Positions 12,601 through 25,264 are shown, counted from the first letter of the stretch. The stretch is DNA of 64,000 nt from Pseudoscleropodium purum (GCA_963969395.1 OZ017801.1:9925611-9989610), one strand, 5' to 3'. The notes: generated from the letters alone by a model not told the origin. Translations and numbers: made by a program.

Positions 12601-13050
12601 AAATCAACAAACGGCACTCTATTACTTCAAAAGAAAGCCAAAGTGGAGATAACCGTTCATGGACATGTCGACCCTACATCGAGATTGATGGTTCAAGAAT
12701 CGAGTAACGTGAAAGCGAAAAGAGAAATGCAACCTTTTGCTATCTCTCCAGTGAAGAATAGGACCCCTCTTGATGAAAATGTTGCTACTTTGTCAAATAG
12801 AAAGAAAAGAAAGGTTCCTATTCAAAAAGCCTTTAATCGTTCTGTCAAAGTAAAAAAAGAAAAATTAAATTCGAAAGAAGGGAGTAAACCTATTTCAAGA
12901 GAAGACTTGAAGGAGACAACGATACTTGATTTCAACAATGAAGATGACTCCGACAATGAAGATGACTTCGATAATGAAGATTTTGAACGGAGAGCTGCAG
13001 GAGAGAATAGTGGGGCTGAGGTTAGAGGAGATGTGGATTGGCGTCCATAG
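9694..13050 (+). pseudogene. hAT transposase with long C-terminal tail, broken by three stops
   Basis: One frame spans the whole region without introns or frameshifts but contains TGA at 9868-9870, TAG at 10633-10635 and TAG at 11572-11574. I chose the Met at 9694 (MVAKPTGDFSPWF), just before the zinc finger; an in-frame Met at 9652 is possible. A BED-type finger (VKCRLC, later FSHLGY) is followed by a DUF659-like region, with catalytic candidates Asp in LSIDGWSS (10423) and in ITMDNAPVN (10606). After the second stop comes CVVHALNLLL, and GDTRFASKFIMMERL further on. The hAT dimerisation signature SSSCERN, stop, SNYSFIHNKSRN has a stop where related proteins have Trp. Beyond it an unusual tail of about 460 residues follows, with Asp/Glu-rich stretches, a KKRKV nuclear-localisation-like motif (about 12799-12816) and an acidic end. 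It is probably inactive. Confidence 0.88.
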
Positions 13051-13397
13051 GAATTGTGGAGATGTGAATTTAGATGTTTGATTGTTTAGTTGCTTATAAT
13101 ATATGAAGCTCATGTTGACAAATGACAATGGTTTCTTCAATCATTTTATTATAAAATTGTTTGTTTATTGATGATATACATTTCACTGGATTTTAAAGTG
13201 ATTTTGTTTCTAAATCAAAATGAAATTCAACAAAAAAAATTAAAAATATATTTCATATTTTAGCTTTTACATAAATAGTGATATACAACTCTATTGAATC
13301 GCAATTGCAATATAAGAAAAATCAAAATCAAAATGACTTCACTCTCAATCTCTCATTGGTGAAAACAATCAAAACAAAAAACCCAAAACGGGTTTTC
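13051..13397. other. AT-rich region between transposase stop and right array
   Basis: This is presumably the 3' untranslated region and flank of the transposase. It is AT-rich with no motif array and no further reading frame that I can support. Confidence 0.4.
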
Positions 13398-13530
13398 TAA
13401 GCCGCCCCGTCCGCCCCATTCGTCTGCCCTGTCCGTCCACTGCGCCCGGCTGCCTTCCGACGGTGGGAGGGATGCTGCGTCCGCTAGTGTCCGGACGTCC
13501 GGAAAACGGACGCTATTTTGGGGCGGACAT
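13398..13530. promoter_or_regulatory. right subterminal GTCCGCC motif array
   Basis: A GC- and CpG-rich block just inside the right end with CCCGTCCGCCCC, CTGTCCGTCC and GCGTCCGCTAGTG units and a GTCCGGAC palindrome. The same palindrome and GCGTCCGCTA phrase occur in the left array, so the two ends share subterminal sites. Transposase binding is inferred by analogy with other hAT elements. Confidence 0.6.
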
Positions 13531-13548
13531 AGAGATTCGTCAACCCTG

Positions 13549-13556
13549 ATCTCTAA
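13549..13556. repeat. right target-site duplication of the hAT element
   Basis: ATCTCTAA, identical to 3733-3740. Confidence 0.92.
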
Positions 13557-16500
13557 TATTTTTATACAAAGTTTAGAACTTATATTCTTAAATTTTTTAT
13601 AAATTTATTTTATAAAATAATTGATTATTTTTTAGTAAATTTCATTGGAATGAGTTTTTAATGTGATGATGTCACTATAGTATTTTTTCAAATTTTTTTG
13701 GTTTAAATGTATGAATTCATCTTTTCAATGCTATTTTAAAACTATAAGTCAAGTCACTCAATGTTTTGTATTCAAATATTTTTTATTATAAGTAATGAAA
13801 CTTTAAATCATCAATTTATCCCAATAAAGGTGATGAATCCTTCTAAAGTAAATCCTTTAGATTCTAAAAGAGCCAAAAGTATTTTGCTCAAAGTAATTTA
13901 TAATTTAATAATTTTGAATAACATGAAAATATTCTTAGATCTAAAATTTCCTACAAAATCGACAAACATTATAATTTTTGCATTGCATGAAATGGTGTAA
14001 TAATCGCAACATTTTTAGTTGTTGAAGATTTTGAAATACGACAATATATGGTAATTATATACTAATATACTACAAATTATGCTAATGTATGTGAATATTC
14101 TATTATATATTAATAGCACAAGAAAAGTTTATGTGTTTGTTTTGTTTTTTGAACATCAAAAACTAATGTTTATCTATTAAAATTAAGCTTCCAATCTCGT
14201 AACAAGTATGTAAGTATGTACTAGAAGTATGTACTAATAAGTTGATTTTTTAATTAAAAATCCAAACTTTTGTTTTAAAAAAAATTCCAAATTCAACAAT
14301 TGTCCTCTAATATAATCTATAAACCAAGTTCAAGTTCATATTATTATTACTTTGCATTTCTTTCTAAAAGGCTTATTGTTTATTACCTTTTATGGAATAT
14401 AGTGGTTTGGAAATCTTTTGAATGGTGTGGAATCTTGGTAATTGATTGCATTGCTAGATTTTTGTCTTGTTTTTATTTTTTTAAACTCCTTTTGACCTTG
14501 GATGCCCTTCTTCTTTGTGTTGCTTGAGTTCTTTGTTTGTAGAGCTAACATGTTGATTTCTACCTTGTTTCCAAAATAATTGATAACTTTGTTTTTTGTC
14601 CCTCTTAAGTATATCTAAGCCTAAAGGGAATTTACAATTATGAAATTCAAAGTTCTCTTTTAGCCAAAATTTGTCACATGCACTCATGGGTTTGGGTGTT
14701 GGAAAGATATTTACAATTGATTCTTCCAACTTAGACTTTTGCTAACTTTAGGGCATCTAGTCTATCTACAAACAAGATATTAGAATATTTTGGGTTCTCT
14801 GGGCTTTTAAGGACAAAACATTACATTGATAAGTACTTCACCTATTATGGTTTAACACTCTTTTTAGGATCTTTGACCTATAAAACTTAACAATAAGATG
14901 TATAATAAATTTTTTTTAAAACTCTTAAGTCCCAAGTAATGAATTGGGGGCTCATATGCCAATTTGTGACTTTTATTTCAGACCCAAATATAGATTTTGG
15001 CAACTGATTCAAATTTTGGATTAACAATTAATTGGGAGCTTTGCAATCTTAACATTCAATTTTATACAACCAACATTCTACTAGAATATATGATTTAGAC
15101 ATAAACCACTTACATCCTACTATCTATTGTGGTTATAGGCCAATAGTGCCCTGTACCAACCCCTTCTAGAACCCTTTGTCGTCAAATGTGGAAGAAGAAA
15201 AACCCATCTGCCATCAATGTACCAAAAAATTGGAAACCATTGTTGTATATTGATAGAGGCTAGCCCTGCCCTATCACTTCTCCATCTAATAAATCCTTAG
15301 TTGTCAAATCTAGAAGGGAAAAAATGAACCCCCTCCCAACTACCATTGATGTGCCAGAAAAGCCACAATATTAACATTTTAACAAATCACATGCCTTTCA
15401 ACGGATCTTGTGAGGGTAGGGTTTGGCGCCATGTTTGGCTTCCTTCTTCGGTGCATTTTTTTCTTCAGCGTTCCTCTTTAAGGGTGCGACTTCTGGCTAA
15501 TCTCGCTGTGGCTCATTTTCGGTAATCAATGTTAGTTCTATTGTATTAGCTTTTGTAAACTTGTATATACATTTGTGTTTTTGATTGTGAGAATTGATAG
15601 CCAAATGTTGGGTTGTACAAAGTTGGATAGCTGTTCTATGGGTCTCTCGTTGAACGTGACATCTACTTTGGATGGAGAGGCACAACTAATCTTGGGTGCC
15701 ACTGGTTTACTTTTGACATGGCACTACATCTCTTGTTACGAGAGAAGGTCCCTCCTAGTAGGTGAATTTCAATGTGGCTCTCTGCATTATAAATTTGTGA
15801 AGGATTGAGGTCTGATGAGCGATGTTGATGAATGAGTCATGTTTTTTGCTTTGTTCTCACTCTCCTTCTATTTTGGAATGAATGACATGTGTGTGTGAGT
15901 GAGGCACGCTCTGGATCTGCCACTAATAACACTACTTAATCTTGATTCAATCAAGTAGATTAATTGTACTTGAGTGTTGTAATTGTTTGTAGTCATTGTG
16001 GGTTTAGGGTTTTAGAAAGTTTCAACCCACACAATGTATGAGATTTTATATAAGATCATGAATGTAGGGATTTGGAAATGGCCTATTTAGTATTTGTGTA
16101 CACAATTGAAATCAAAAGAGATGCCACTTATTGAGTCTTTTGATTTTGTGTGTTTTGTTATTGCTTTCGCTCTTCAAAGATGGGACCTCCTTTGTCACAA
16201 GCTATTAAAGCTCCTATCTATTTTGGCTAGCAATTACAAATGGAGACTTTTACTATTGGCATTGTTCCTCTAGTTGTTGATGTTGTCATGGTTGCTTCTA
16301 TTGTTGGTGTTGAATCTCTGGCTGGTGGTGATGCCCCTACTATCGTGTTTGTTGCTGATGCTACCAATGATGTCATGATCGTTCCTCCTGCTCTTGCTGC
16401 CATGGCTATTTGTCCTGTTGTATGGTACAAGGACGAGAATATCAATCAAACCTCCCAAGAGAAACCCTAGAGCATTAGAGAAAGTTGATACAGCTCTTGG

Positions 16501-16942
16501 AGTATGTACCAATGTTGTTAAGAGTATTGGGCTCATAAAAGCTCTTCTTGTAAGAAAGACTACTATTTCAAAACTTGTTGCAAACAAGAGCAACCAAAGT
16601 GCAAGCTACTAAATTTTAGTATAACAATTTTTGTTGGTAGCTCAGACATCTCCCTTATCACTTGAGAACAATGGAAATTTTTCTCAAAAAAAGAATGCAT
16701 TTCTGACCTTTGTGCTATTAAAAGAGGTGGTGCTATGATGAAGCTCCATTTACAAATGGTTTGTAGAATTATGGTTGCCTTTGCAACTGTGGTCAATAAA
16801 CTGATCAAAACCTATCTTGGTTGGAAAAACTAGGAGTTGCCCCTATTGGTCACCATGTCCTCAACAAAACACTATGCAATACTAGTCTCCATACTTACAT
16901 AGGTATATTGGATTATTGCATCAAGGACAAAGGAGAGGATGA
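13557..16942. other. AT-rich intergenic DNA with decayed coding-like patches
   Basis: Mostly AT-rich with no supported gene. From about 15400 to 16850 composition becomes more mixed. Short frames there (for example 15575-15808 and 16240-16470, plus strand) could be remnants of a retroelement or gene, but no protease, reverse-transcriptase or zinc-knuckle motif is visible, so I do not name them. Confidence 0.35.
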
Positions 16943-19900
16943 CTTCACTATCTACAAAAAAAACTGCATTTTAAGACTACAAAAATATGTCCAGGAATGA
17001 CTAGTAACTACTCACAGTCATATTCTTAGAAGCCAACATCTTGGAAAAAAATATGATTTCAAATATGACAGTTTGTCATATTTTGGCCTTGTACTTCATG
17101 GGTGTATAGTATACGTCCATTGAGAATAGTTAAGTACTTCATAGAGAATAGAAGGGAACATATTCGGGGAACATTTAGTCATTTTTGTAGTCATTTTTTT
17201 CTGTGTCAATCATATTTTGTAGCCATATCTTTTTTAGTAGTGACATTTTTTTGTTTTAGAGTAACCCAAGAAAAATTTGGGCAGAGAATATGTTTGAAGA
17301 GCATCTAGTTATATTTTTGCTTGAATCATATTTTGTAGTCACATTTTTTTACAATCATTTTTTTTTCATTTTGGGCAACCCAAGGAAAATTTGGGCAAGA
17401 AATATGTTTGAAGAGCATCTAGTCATAATTTTTCTTGAGTCATATTTTGTATATTTTTTGGAGAGTCATATTTTGCAATCATATTTTTATAGTCATTTTT
17501 TAATTTTTTGGACAACCCATGGAAAATTTGGACAAGGAACTTGTTCAAAGAGCATATAGTTATATTTTTGCTTCAATCATATTTCTTTTTGGAGGGGGAG
17601 TCATATTTTGTAGTTGTATTTTTATAGTCATTTTTTAACTTTTTGGATAGTCCAAGAAAAAGGGGGCCAATCTAAGATAGCCCTCTAGTATTTTGGTTGT
17701 AGATTTCATTCTTTAGGGTGTGGGCATAACTCTATTTCATACCTATTAAAAATTTGTTGTTGTTGTTGTATGTTGTGTCTATTATAGAACTCGTGTTCAA
17801 AAAATTTAGGGTGACACATGTTTATATTTATATTTTTAATTTTTAATTTGTCATAGGATTTACAAGAGAAGTAAAAAAAAGTGAAACAATAAACAACATG
17901 AGACAATAGATGGATTCATTCCTAGCTTGTTTTGTTGGAAAGGATAGAAAAAGGGTTTCTAAATGCATATTAAATGTATTTTGGTTCCTTATGAATGGAT
18001 TTTTAAAAATTGAAATATATATTTGGTGACAAAGAGAATCCTACAAAGTATTGGTTCAAATATAGAGATTGTTAATTTCTTTAATCATAAAGAAAGAATA
18101 TTGTTTGACAAATACATTAGGTCATGAGGACATGATCACATGATCACATGTGTAGTTTGTACACTAATAGATTGGCTACACTAGCAAACTGACTAATTAT
18201 ATTGATTGATTGTAGTGGTTAATACAAATTAAGAGCTAATTAGATTGATTGATATAAAGTGAAATCCAATGAATTCAAACCAATGAAGTAAATTGAAGAT
18301 TGGGGGGTTTAGAGAAAACACTTGAAGCTTAGTAAAAATCTAATTTAAGGAGAAAAAAAGAGTATGATAAAAATTCATACTCGAGTATCCATAGAGCAAG
18401 AGCAAGTAAGGAATGCCATTTATATTCAAAGTCTAATTGTTTGAATTAGAAGTATATAGGTTCCAAGTTGTTATTTAAAGCTTTGGACATAATTAGGAAA
18501 CTGAATTCGAATTTTCACTTTGTATTAAACAAGGATTGTTGATTATAATATGCATAATTGACCAAATGAAATTTTAAGGTCTTCAATATATACTTATTTA
18601 GACTTATGAAGATTATGTCATTACAATTGTTTGATTTTTAAAACTATAAAAAATTATTTAGTAGTAAAAAAAATTAAAGATTGAAATTCTAAAATAATGA
18701 AAAATATATATATAGAAAAAAATATAGAAAAAAAATTGAAAAAAAGTTGAGAAAGAAAAGTAGAAAGAAAAAGGTTGAAAGAGACAAATTCAATCATTGA
18801 TAGAATTTATACACCTTTTTGTAAAAGTTGTTATTCAAGTTGTATACAAAGACACAAAAAATACAACAAAAATGAATCAAGGCAAGCCCTATGATATAAC
18901 TATAATATACATGTTAAAAAATGGAGATGGGATAGAAATGGATTCGAAGGCATGTCCTTGAATTTGGCAATTTGTTATTTTATTTCTGTAGAAACTATTA
19001 GAAATTACATTAGAAATTATATTAGAAATTAGAAGCTTAACTCAAACTTAAAAATTTATTAAAATAAAACTCTAAATTCAAAATCACTTAGGTAATTCTT
19101 AAAGGTTTTCAAGAACATATCATACTTTTAAAATGGATAAATATTAAAGAAAATAGATAATAATAAAATCAGATAATCAAAAGTGTTAATTTTGGAAAAA
19201 AGTATCAAAATTCATCTAATTCAAGCTAGAAAAGAACCTTAAATTTAGGTGACATTTACATTTACAATCCAATCTTGAAAGTCAAAGTTAATGTAGACTT
19301 ATAGGCTAGAAGAAAATGTTGGATAAATCTTGAAAAATAAATAAGAGATAGAAATTCATCCATCCATAATTTTTATAAAAAATTCCATTATAATGATTTA
19401 TTATTTCTAAACAGGCTTGCAACACTCTACAACTTAAGCTATGACAATTTTTGAATTTTTTTCAAGTTGAATTTGGAGATCTAAAACTTTGGCTTAGATT
19501 GGCCAAAACCACCTCAAACCTTTAATTTTTATATTTTTTTGTCAATTTCAATTAAGATGTGAGTTGCTTATAGTTTGTTGTTAGAAAAAATTTGTTCAAT
19601 GTTTAGAATGCCAATTGAATAATACTAAAATATCCAACTTAGGACTTAAAGCCCTACAATAAAGAACATGGTTGTGCATATTTTATTTCAAGAATATAGT
19701 TAAAAAACTCACACATATCATGTATTGAAGTTTATTTATTTTTTAGAAAGGTTTTCAGTAATGTTATACAAGCCACAAGTTTAGAGGGTCTTTGTAGGCT
19801 CTAGTAAAGTCACAAAATTATTCATATATGAAGATTGAGGCTCATTATAGGCATGTGCTCTTGTATTGCAATTAAAAGGGGGTTGTTTAGATGTTTTATA

Positions 19901-20325
19901 AGGATATAACTAGACTATAAAAATATTATCCCTTGTTTTGCTTCAAAGATGCTTTTAAATAGCACCCCTATTAAATACTTTCACTCCCCCATACTTTCAC
20001 ACATTTTTTTGCTATAACTGTAGATGCTTAAGGCCTTGCAATTTTCCTTCAAGCATTTTGTATAGTTATAGTGCAACATGTATTGACTTTGGATTAAATT
20101 TGATTTTTATAATAGTTTAGTTGCTTAGTATAGTCATATTTGATCAATTGCATGACTATGTTAAGTCACATGATTGAAGCAAGTCATAAGCATGACTAAG
20201 ACAAGTTACATGATTAGGGTTTTGAAACCTTAGCCGCCACTAATTTAGGGCTTTGAAACCCTAGCTACCATCTTTCTACCTCTCCTTCAAAGTGCAACAT
20301 TTGGCTAATTTTTTATTTTTATTTT

Positions 20326-20640
20326 TTGTTCTTGTTGTCTCTTAATTCTTATTTCTTGGTACCTTTAAATTTTTTTCTTCTTAATTCTTGCTTTTTGTTG
20401 CTTATTAGTTCAATCTTTTCTTGTTGCCTCTTAGATCATGCTTCTTGTTGCCTCTTAGTTCATGTTTCTTGTTGCTTCTTGGTTCATACTTCTTATTTCC
20501 TCTTATTGCTTTTTGCTTTTTGTTACATCTTACATTTTGCTTTTTGTTACATCTTACATTTTGCTTCTTCTTGCATCTTACCTCTTTGCACTTGTTACCA
20601 TTTGCTTCTTGTTTTTTCTATCACTATTATTGGGTTTTTT
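20326..20640. repeat. pyrimidine-rich simple-sequence tract inside the CACTA element
   Basis: Degenerate repeats of TTGCTTCTTGTTGC- and TTACATCTTACATTT-type units. The long frames through it encode Leu/Phe/Cys-rich low-complexity sequence and are best explained by base composition rather than a gene. It is preceded by GAAACCCTAGC-type sequence also present near 24870 in the related element. Confidence 0.5.
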
Positions 20641-21379
20641 TTTGTTTATTTGCAATTTCTAAAGATATAGTGGTTATGTCTTTTTTATAATCTTAAACTT
20701 ATACTACATATTGTATATTGCATTAAATCTTTGAAGGTGGATCTATATTGTTCATTCACTAAAAATTAACCTCTTTGATTGTATATGCAGGCACTAGAAG
20801 TTGGAATGAAGTTATAGAAGGCTACTTGCAACACTAAAGAAGCAACATCTTCACATCTTTGTAAGGAATATACATCCTATAAATGTCTGGGAATATACAT
20901 TTGTAGAATGTCATTGTGATATATTTTGTGTCAGTGACCAATAAATGTCATTGAAAAGAGTCACATTCTTTCTTGCATTTTCTTTTTCCAATGTGAATAT
21001 GTGATTGTCTCTTGTGCATCTTAAAAATCAATTATACATACTTATTTTTAATTTGATGGATATTTTTATTTAGCTGCTAAATCACATTGATGCATGATTG
21101 CAATGTGTCATGTCCATTTTGGATGTATGAAAAATGTGACTATATTTCATAACAAAAGATACTATAAATCTTAGTCACTTCAATTACAAACTACTAACAA
21201 ATTTAAGAAATGTCACTCTTAGTAATCTAGAATATCATTTCCTTGAGTCATATTTCACAATATATCTTGGCCAAAAAATAATTGGTTTTAGTCACATAAT
21301 GCTCATAGTCATACCAAAATGTGACTCTATATTTTTCTAAACATGACTACATTCAATCATTAAATTACTAATAACACTT

Positions 21380-21930
21380 CAGGGAAAATGCCACATTAGC
21401 CAAAAATATGATTCACAAAAGTCATATTTCACATAAAAAAGTATGATTCATGAAAGTCATATTTCATATCAATAGAAAATATAATTTACAAAAGTCATAA
21501 TTCACATCAATAAAAAATTTGAATAACTATGGTCATATTCTACATAAATAGAAAATATTACTCATAAGAGTCATTTTCTACATCAACAGACAAATATGAC
21601 TCCTATAGGTCATTTATCACATCAACAAAAAATATGACTCAATATAGTCATTTATCACATCAGTTGAAAATATAATTCACAAAAGTCATATTTCACATCA
21701 ATTGAAAATATGACTACACAAAATCATATGTCATTTCAACCAAAATATGACGTACCATAGTTATATGCCATGTCAACCAAAATATAACTCATTATAGTCA
21801 CATTCCATGTTAGTGCAAAATATGACTACATAGAGTCAAATGCCACGTCAACCAAAATATAAATCACCATAGTCATATTCCACGTTTGTGCAAATATGAC
21901 TACATAGAGTCATATTCCATTTTTTTCTTT
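21380..21930. repeat. right subterminal array of TATGACT/AGTCATA hairpin units
   Basis: About a dozen degenerate units of roughly 40 bases, each containing an inverted pair TATGACT ... AGTCATA separated by a few bases, followed by a TTCCATATCAACC-like spacer. They lie just inside the right end of the CACTA element. The same array recurs at 25885-26360. Confidence 0.65.
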
Positions 21931-22189
21931 ACTTGAGCAGCTCAAGAGAAAGTCAAACCTCCAAGGGTTGTCAATATATACGCCATGTTGGCAAACTATG
22001 GCATATTATACTCTCAATCTAGATGATTACAAATATGACTCATTAAAAATATGACTAGTCGGTAATGACTAAATCCAATTATATTACTTATCATTTACAA
22101 TGATTTCTATAGAAGTCATATTTTGAGACTTTACGATTCATTGTAGTCATATTTTGCACTCATAAAATACCCATTTTGTTGTAGTGCTT

Positions 22190-24412
22190 TGATTGTATTT
22201 AGTGGAATGTGACTTCAAAGCAAATTGACAAGGATATGGAGGAGCATGTTAAACATGGAACTCCTTATGCCAAAAATTGAGTCATTTTAACACATAAAAA
22301 TCTCATTGACAGAGCTGCTACCTTTTGTAGATTCAAATTTAAAAAACAATTGGGCAGGCTCATTCTTCCAGATTCACTCTTTCTAATGTTGCAATCCAAA
22401 CAATACATTCCATTTGCTTCATGGGTTCTTCCCGTTAGGTAAAACAATATGGAATACAAAAGAGCCGTTGTACTTTGGAAATGCATGATACAACCAAGTA
22501 CAATCACCATAGATGATGTGACTTAATATTCTTTGAGTATACAAATCCTAAATCTTGTCTTGTTGATTTGGGATGGTAGCGGCTAGCTACAACACTAGAA
22601 AAGGCTCAAGAAGGCTTACAACACAATTATAGGGTTTTTGGTACCATTCTCTAATCCTTTGTGTTTTATTTGTAAAACACATCTTTTTTTATTTACATTC
22701 CATCATTTGCTTTCTTTTTTCCCTTGTTCTTATGTTCCTTGGTTTGCAAACACTGTTCTTGAAGATCCATGTCAAATGACTTCATTGTCTCCTGCGGCCA
22801 TAGCCAAAGACACTCCTCCTACTCCTCTTGACAATACTTGTGATGTTATGTACATACCTATTGTGTATGGTAATCGAAACACTCTCAATAGTTTTGTAAT
22901 TTAGTTTTCAATTCCATATTGGATTTTTTGGTTTCCTACTAGAATTTTTTTATACTTTTGGTACACTTGTGCATTCCATTTTTTGACCTCATTTGATTTT
23001 TTTGTTGAAAAGTTTTCAATAAAGGCCTACTGGCATGTGCCATGTGTATAAAGTGAGTAAATTTTATTTGAAATTTTATTTGAGTGAAATTTATTTTATG
23101 CCTCTGCTCCCATCTGGTGACTTTTGTATTGGTCACTATGCACTCAAAGTACTTACTATAGCATCAAACTGAACTTGATCCTACAAACAAACTTGAATAT
23201 GGTTTCAATTTGTCTACATGAATATTGACACAAACTAGTCTTGAATCAATCAACTGTCAAAGTTTTACATAACTCTCAAATCAAAGAATTCATTGCAAAT
23301 TGAATTTGATCAACTTGCCTACATAAAACAAAAGTTGACACAAGCTAGTCTTGAATCAATCAAATGTCAAAGTTTTACACAACTCTCAAATCAAAGAATT
23401 CATTGCAAATTGAATTTGATCAACTTGCCTAAATAAAACAAAAGGGAATGGAATATGAAAGTTTTAGATGAAATGTATTTACTTCCTTTGATATATGCTC
23501 CAATAGTGAAATTTTTAAAAAATACAAGAGATGATGAATGTGAGATAGATGAATTGGCAGCTACTACCACTTTACAGTGTATAGTGATTTTAAAATCTAA
23601 CATTATAAAATTTTAAAGTTTTCATTTCCACCCCCCTCCCCCCTCTTGTAATTTTCAAAAACCAACTTTTCGACAATCAATAAGGGACAATTCATCCCAT
23701 ATCTGTATCTAGTACTGTATTTATATCTAGTACCCATATTCAATATTCTCTCTCTCTCTCTCTATTCAAATGAGGTATTGTATCCATATCTAGTATTCAT
23801 TTTGTATTTCATATTTGGACACCTCACATTAAATCTCACAAGATCAACAACTTGTGATTTTTAGATAAATCAACGGCAATTTTGAGGGTAAGCATTTAAA
23901 AAATATCAACGCCTTGTAAATTTTTTGAGAGGGGGGGAGGCAACTAATGGAAACCATGTACGCCTCTTTTTAGTGGATAGTGAAATGGCAAAATAGAAGA
24001 AAGAATGAGTGTGGAAAAGCACCATGGTGGGAGTGAAGAACAAAGAGATTATAGAAAAATTGATGCATATATACAAGTAAGATGATGTATACCTATCATG
24101 CATTGAAGTACTTGACAATTTTGCATGCATCATGGTGATGGGCCTAGAGGCTTTGACTCTTTAATCCCTAAGCATCAAAGCATATTTACTAGAATCTAGA
24201 CCCTTTGTATTCATTCCAATCAAATTGTCACTCAAAACAAGATTCACAGAAATTGACCATACCAATTGGTAGTAGAAATAGGCCTGGAGTAGTAGGAAAA
24301 TGGACAAATGATTTGATTGTACTGTTGAAAAGATTATAATAGTCAAAATGGCAATCTTTCAATTTTAGGAGGCTAGATTTGAGGCATTGGGGCACTCTAG
24401 GATTAATATTGC
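22190..24412. other. intergenic DNA with a 110-bp tandem duplication
   Basis: No gene is supported. It holds the duplication at 23225-23444 and a CT run at about 23747-23763. A repeat at about 23620-23960 matches 57990-58320 in opposite orientation, with shared phrases such as GACAATCAATA and ATCCATATCTAGTA-like steps. Confidence 0.4.
23225..23444. repeat. two tandem copies of a 110-bp unit
   Basis: Copy one is 23225-23334 and copy two 23335-23444. Both start TTGACACAA and end AAAACAAAAG with only a few differences, so the duplication is recent. Confidence 0.85.
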
Positions 24413-24910
24413 TTCGAAGCAATGATTTAAGTATTTTATGACTACAAAAATATGACTGAGGATGACTAGCGATTGTTCATAGTCATATTTTTGAATTCCA
24501 TAATGTTTGAAAAAAACATGATTGCAAATATGACTGCCAGTCATATTTTGCCTTTGTACTTCATGGGTGTATAGTATACATGCATAGGGAACGGCAAAAC
24601 AGTTCTTAGGAAATCGTAGGGAATGTATTACGGAAACACCAGTTATATTTGTCAATCATATTTTTGCATATATAACTACATGCAGTCATATTCTATAGTC
24701 ACACTTTTGTAGATTCACATTTTTTTTGAAGTTTTTTTTTCAAGCAACCTTCTAAAAATTTGGGTAACCTAAAAAAATGTAAATAAATTATTGCTCAAAA
24801 TTGTAAATTCCTAGCCATTGTTTTTTGGGGATCTTGAAATCCTAGTTGTCATTTTTTAGGGTTTAAAAAACCCTAGCCGCCACTTCATTTGCTTCATCTT
24901 CTTTGTTTTT

Positions 24911-25264
24911 TGTTGCTTTCTAATTCTTGTTTCTTGTTTTTTTTTTTTTGAAGTTTTAATTGTTGTGTTGTTGTGTTGTAGTTGTTGTTGTTTAGTTGTT
25001 GCTTTCTAACTCTTGTTTCTTGTTTTTTTTTTTTTTTTTAAGTTCTAATTGTTGTGTTGTTGTGTTGTAGTTGTTGTTGTTTAGTTGTTGCTTTCTAACT
25101 CTTGTTTCTTCTTTCTTTTCTTGTTTTTTGAAGTTCTAATTGTTGTGTTGCTGTATTTTTGTTGTTGTTGTTTAGTTGTTGCTTTCTAACTCTTGTTTCT
25201 TGTTTTTTGGGGTTTTTTTTGAAGTTTTAATTGTTGTATTGTTATGTTTTAATTGTTATTGTTT
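24911..25264. repeat. four tandem copies of a ~90-bp TTG-rich unit
   Basis: Each unit starts TTGTTGCTTTCTAA and includes a poly-T run of variable length, GAAGTTCTAATTGTTGTG and a TTGTTGTTGTTTAG end. The series decays rightward into irregular GTTGTT sequence up to about 25690. It lies inside the short CACTA relative. Confidence 0.75.

Larger units (their letters stand above)
3741..13548. mobile_element. 9.8-kb hAT transposon with two divergent genes
   Basis: The element starts with CAGGGTTGAC and ends with its exact reverse complement GTCAACCCTG (13539-13548), a 10-bp terminal inverted repeat of hAT type flanked by a perfect 8-bp duplication. Inside are a leftward protein-kinase-like gene and a rightward transposase with BED, DUF659-like and hAT dimerisation regions, separated by about 3.9 kb. 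Dense GC-rich arrays of a GTCCGCC/GGCGGAC motif occur just inside both ends and upstream of each gene. A truncated copy of a TTAA-flanked repeat lies in the central spacer. Both genes are interrupted only by in-frame stops. Known hAT elements usually carry just a transposase; a second, kinase-like gene is unusual. An alternative is two fused elements, but I find no internal hAT ends. Confidence 0.93.
16946..22186. mobile_element. 5.2-kb CACTA-type element, apparently non-autonomous
   Basis: The left end is CACTATCTACAAAAAAAACT and the right end, in reverse complement, is CACTACAACAAAATGGG. The element is flanked by CTT on both sides (16943-16945 and 22187-22189), the 3-bp duplication of CACTA elements. 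Subterminal regions are filled with AGTCATATTTTG-type units on the left (about 17000-17650) and TATGACT/AGTCATA pairs on the right (about 21380-22160), as in CACTA elements where such motifs bind the TnpA-like protein. I found no transposase-like reading frame, only AT-rich filler and a pyrimidine-rich stretch, so it probably depends on a helper. A shorter relative lies at about 24416-26638. Confidence 0.82.

Noticed and set aside
15575..16850. Possible retroelement gag/pol remnant
   Set aside because: No zinc knuckle, protease, reverse-transcriptase or integrase motif and no LTR pair could be seen.
20326..20690. Hydrophobic Leu/Phe/Cys-rich frames resembling a membrane protein
   Set aside because: They arise from a pyrimidine-rich simple repeat and are open in several frames at once.
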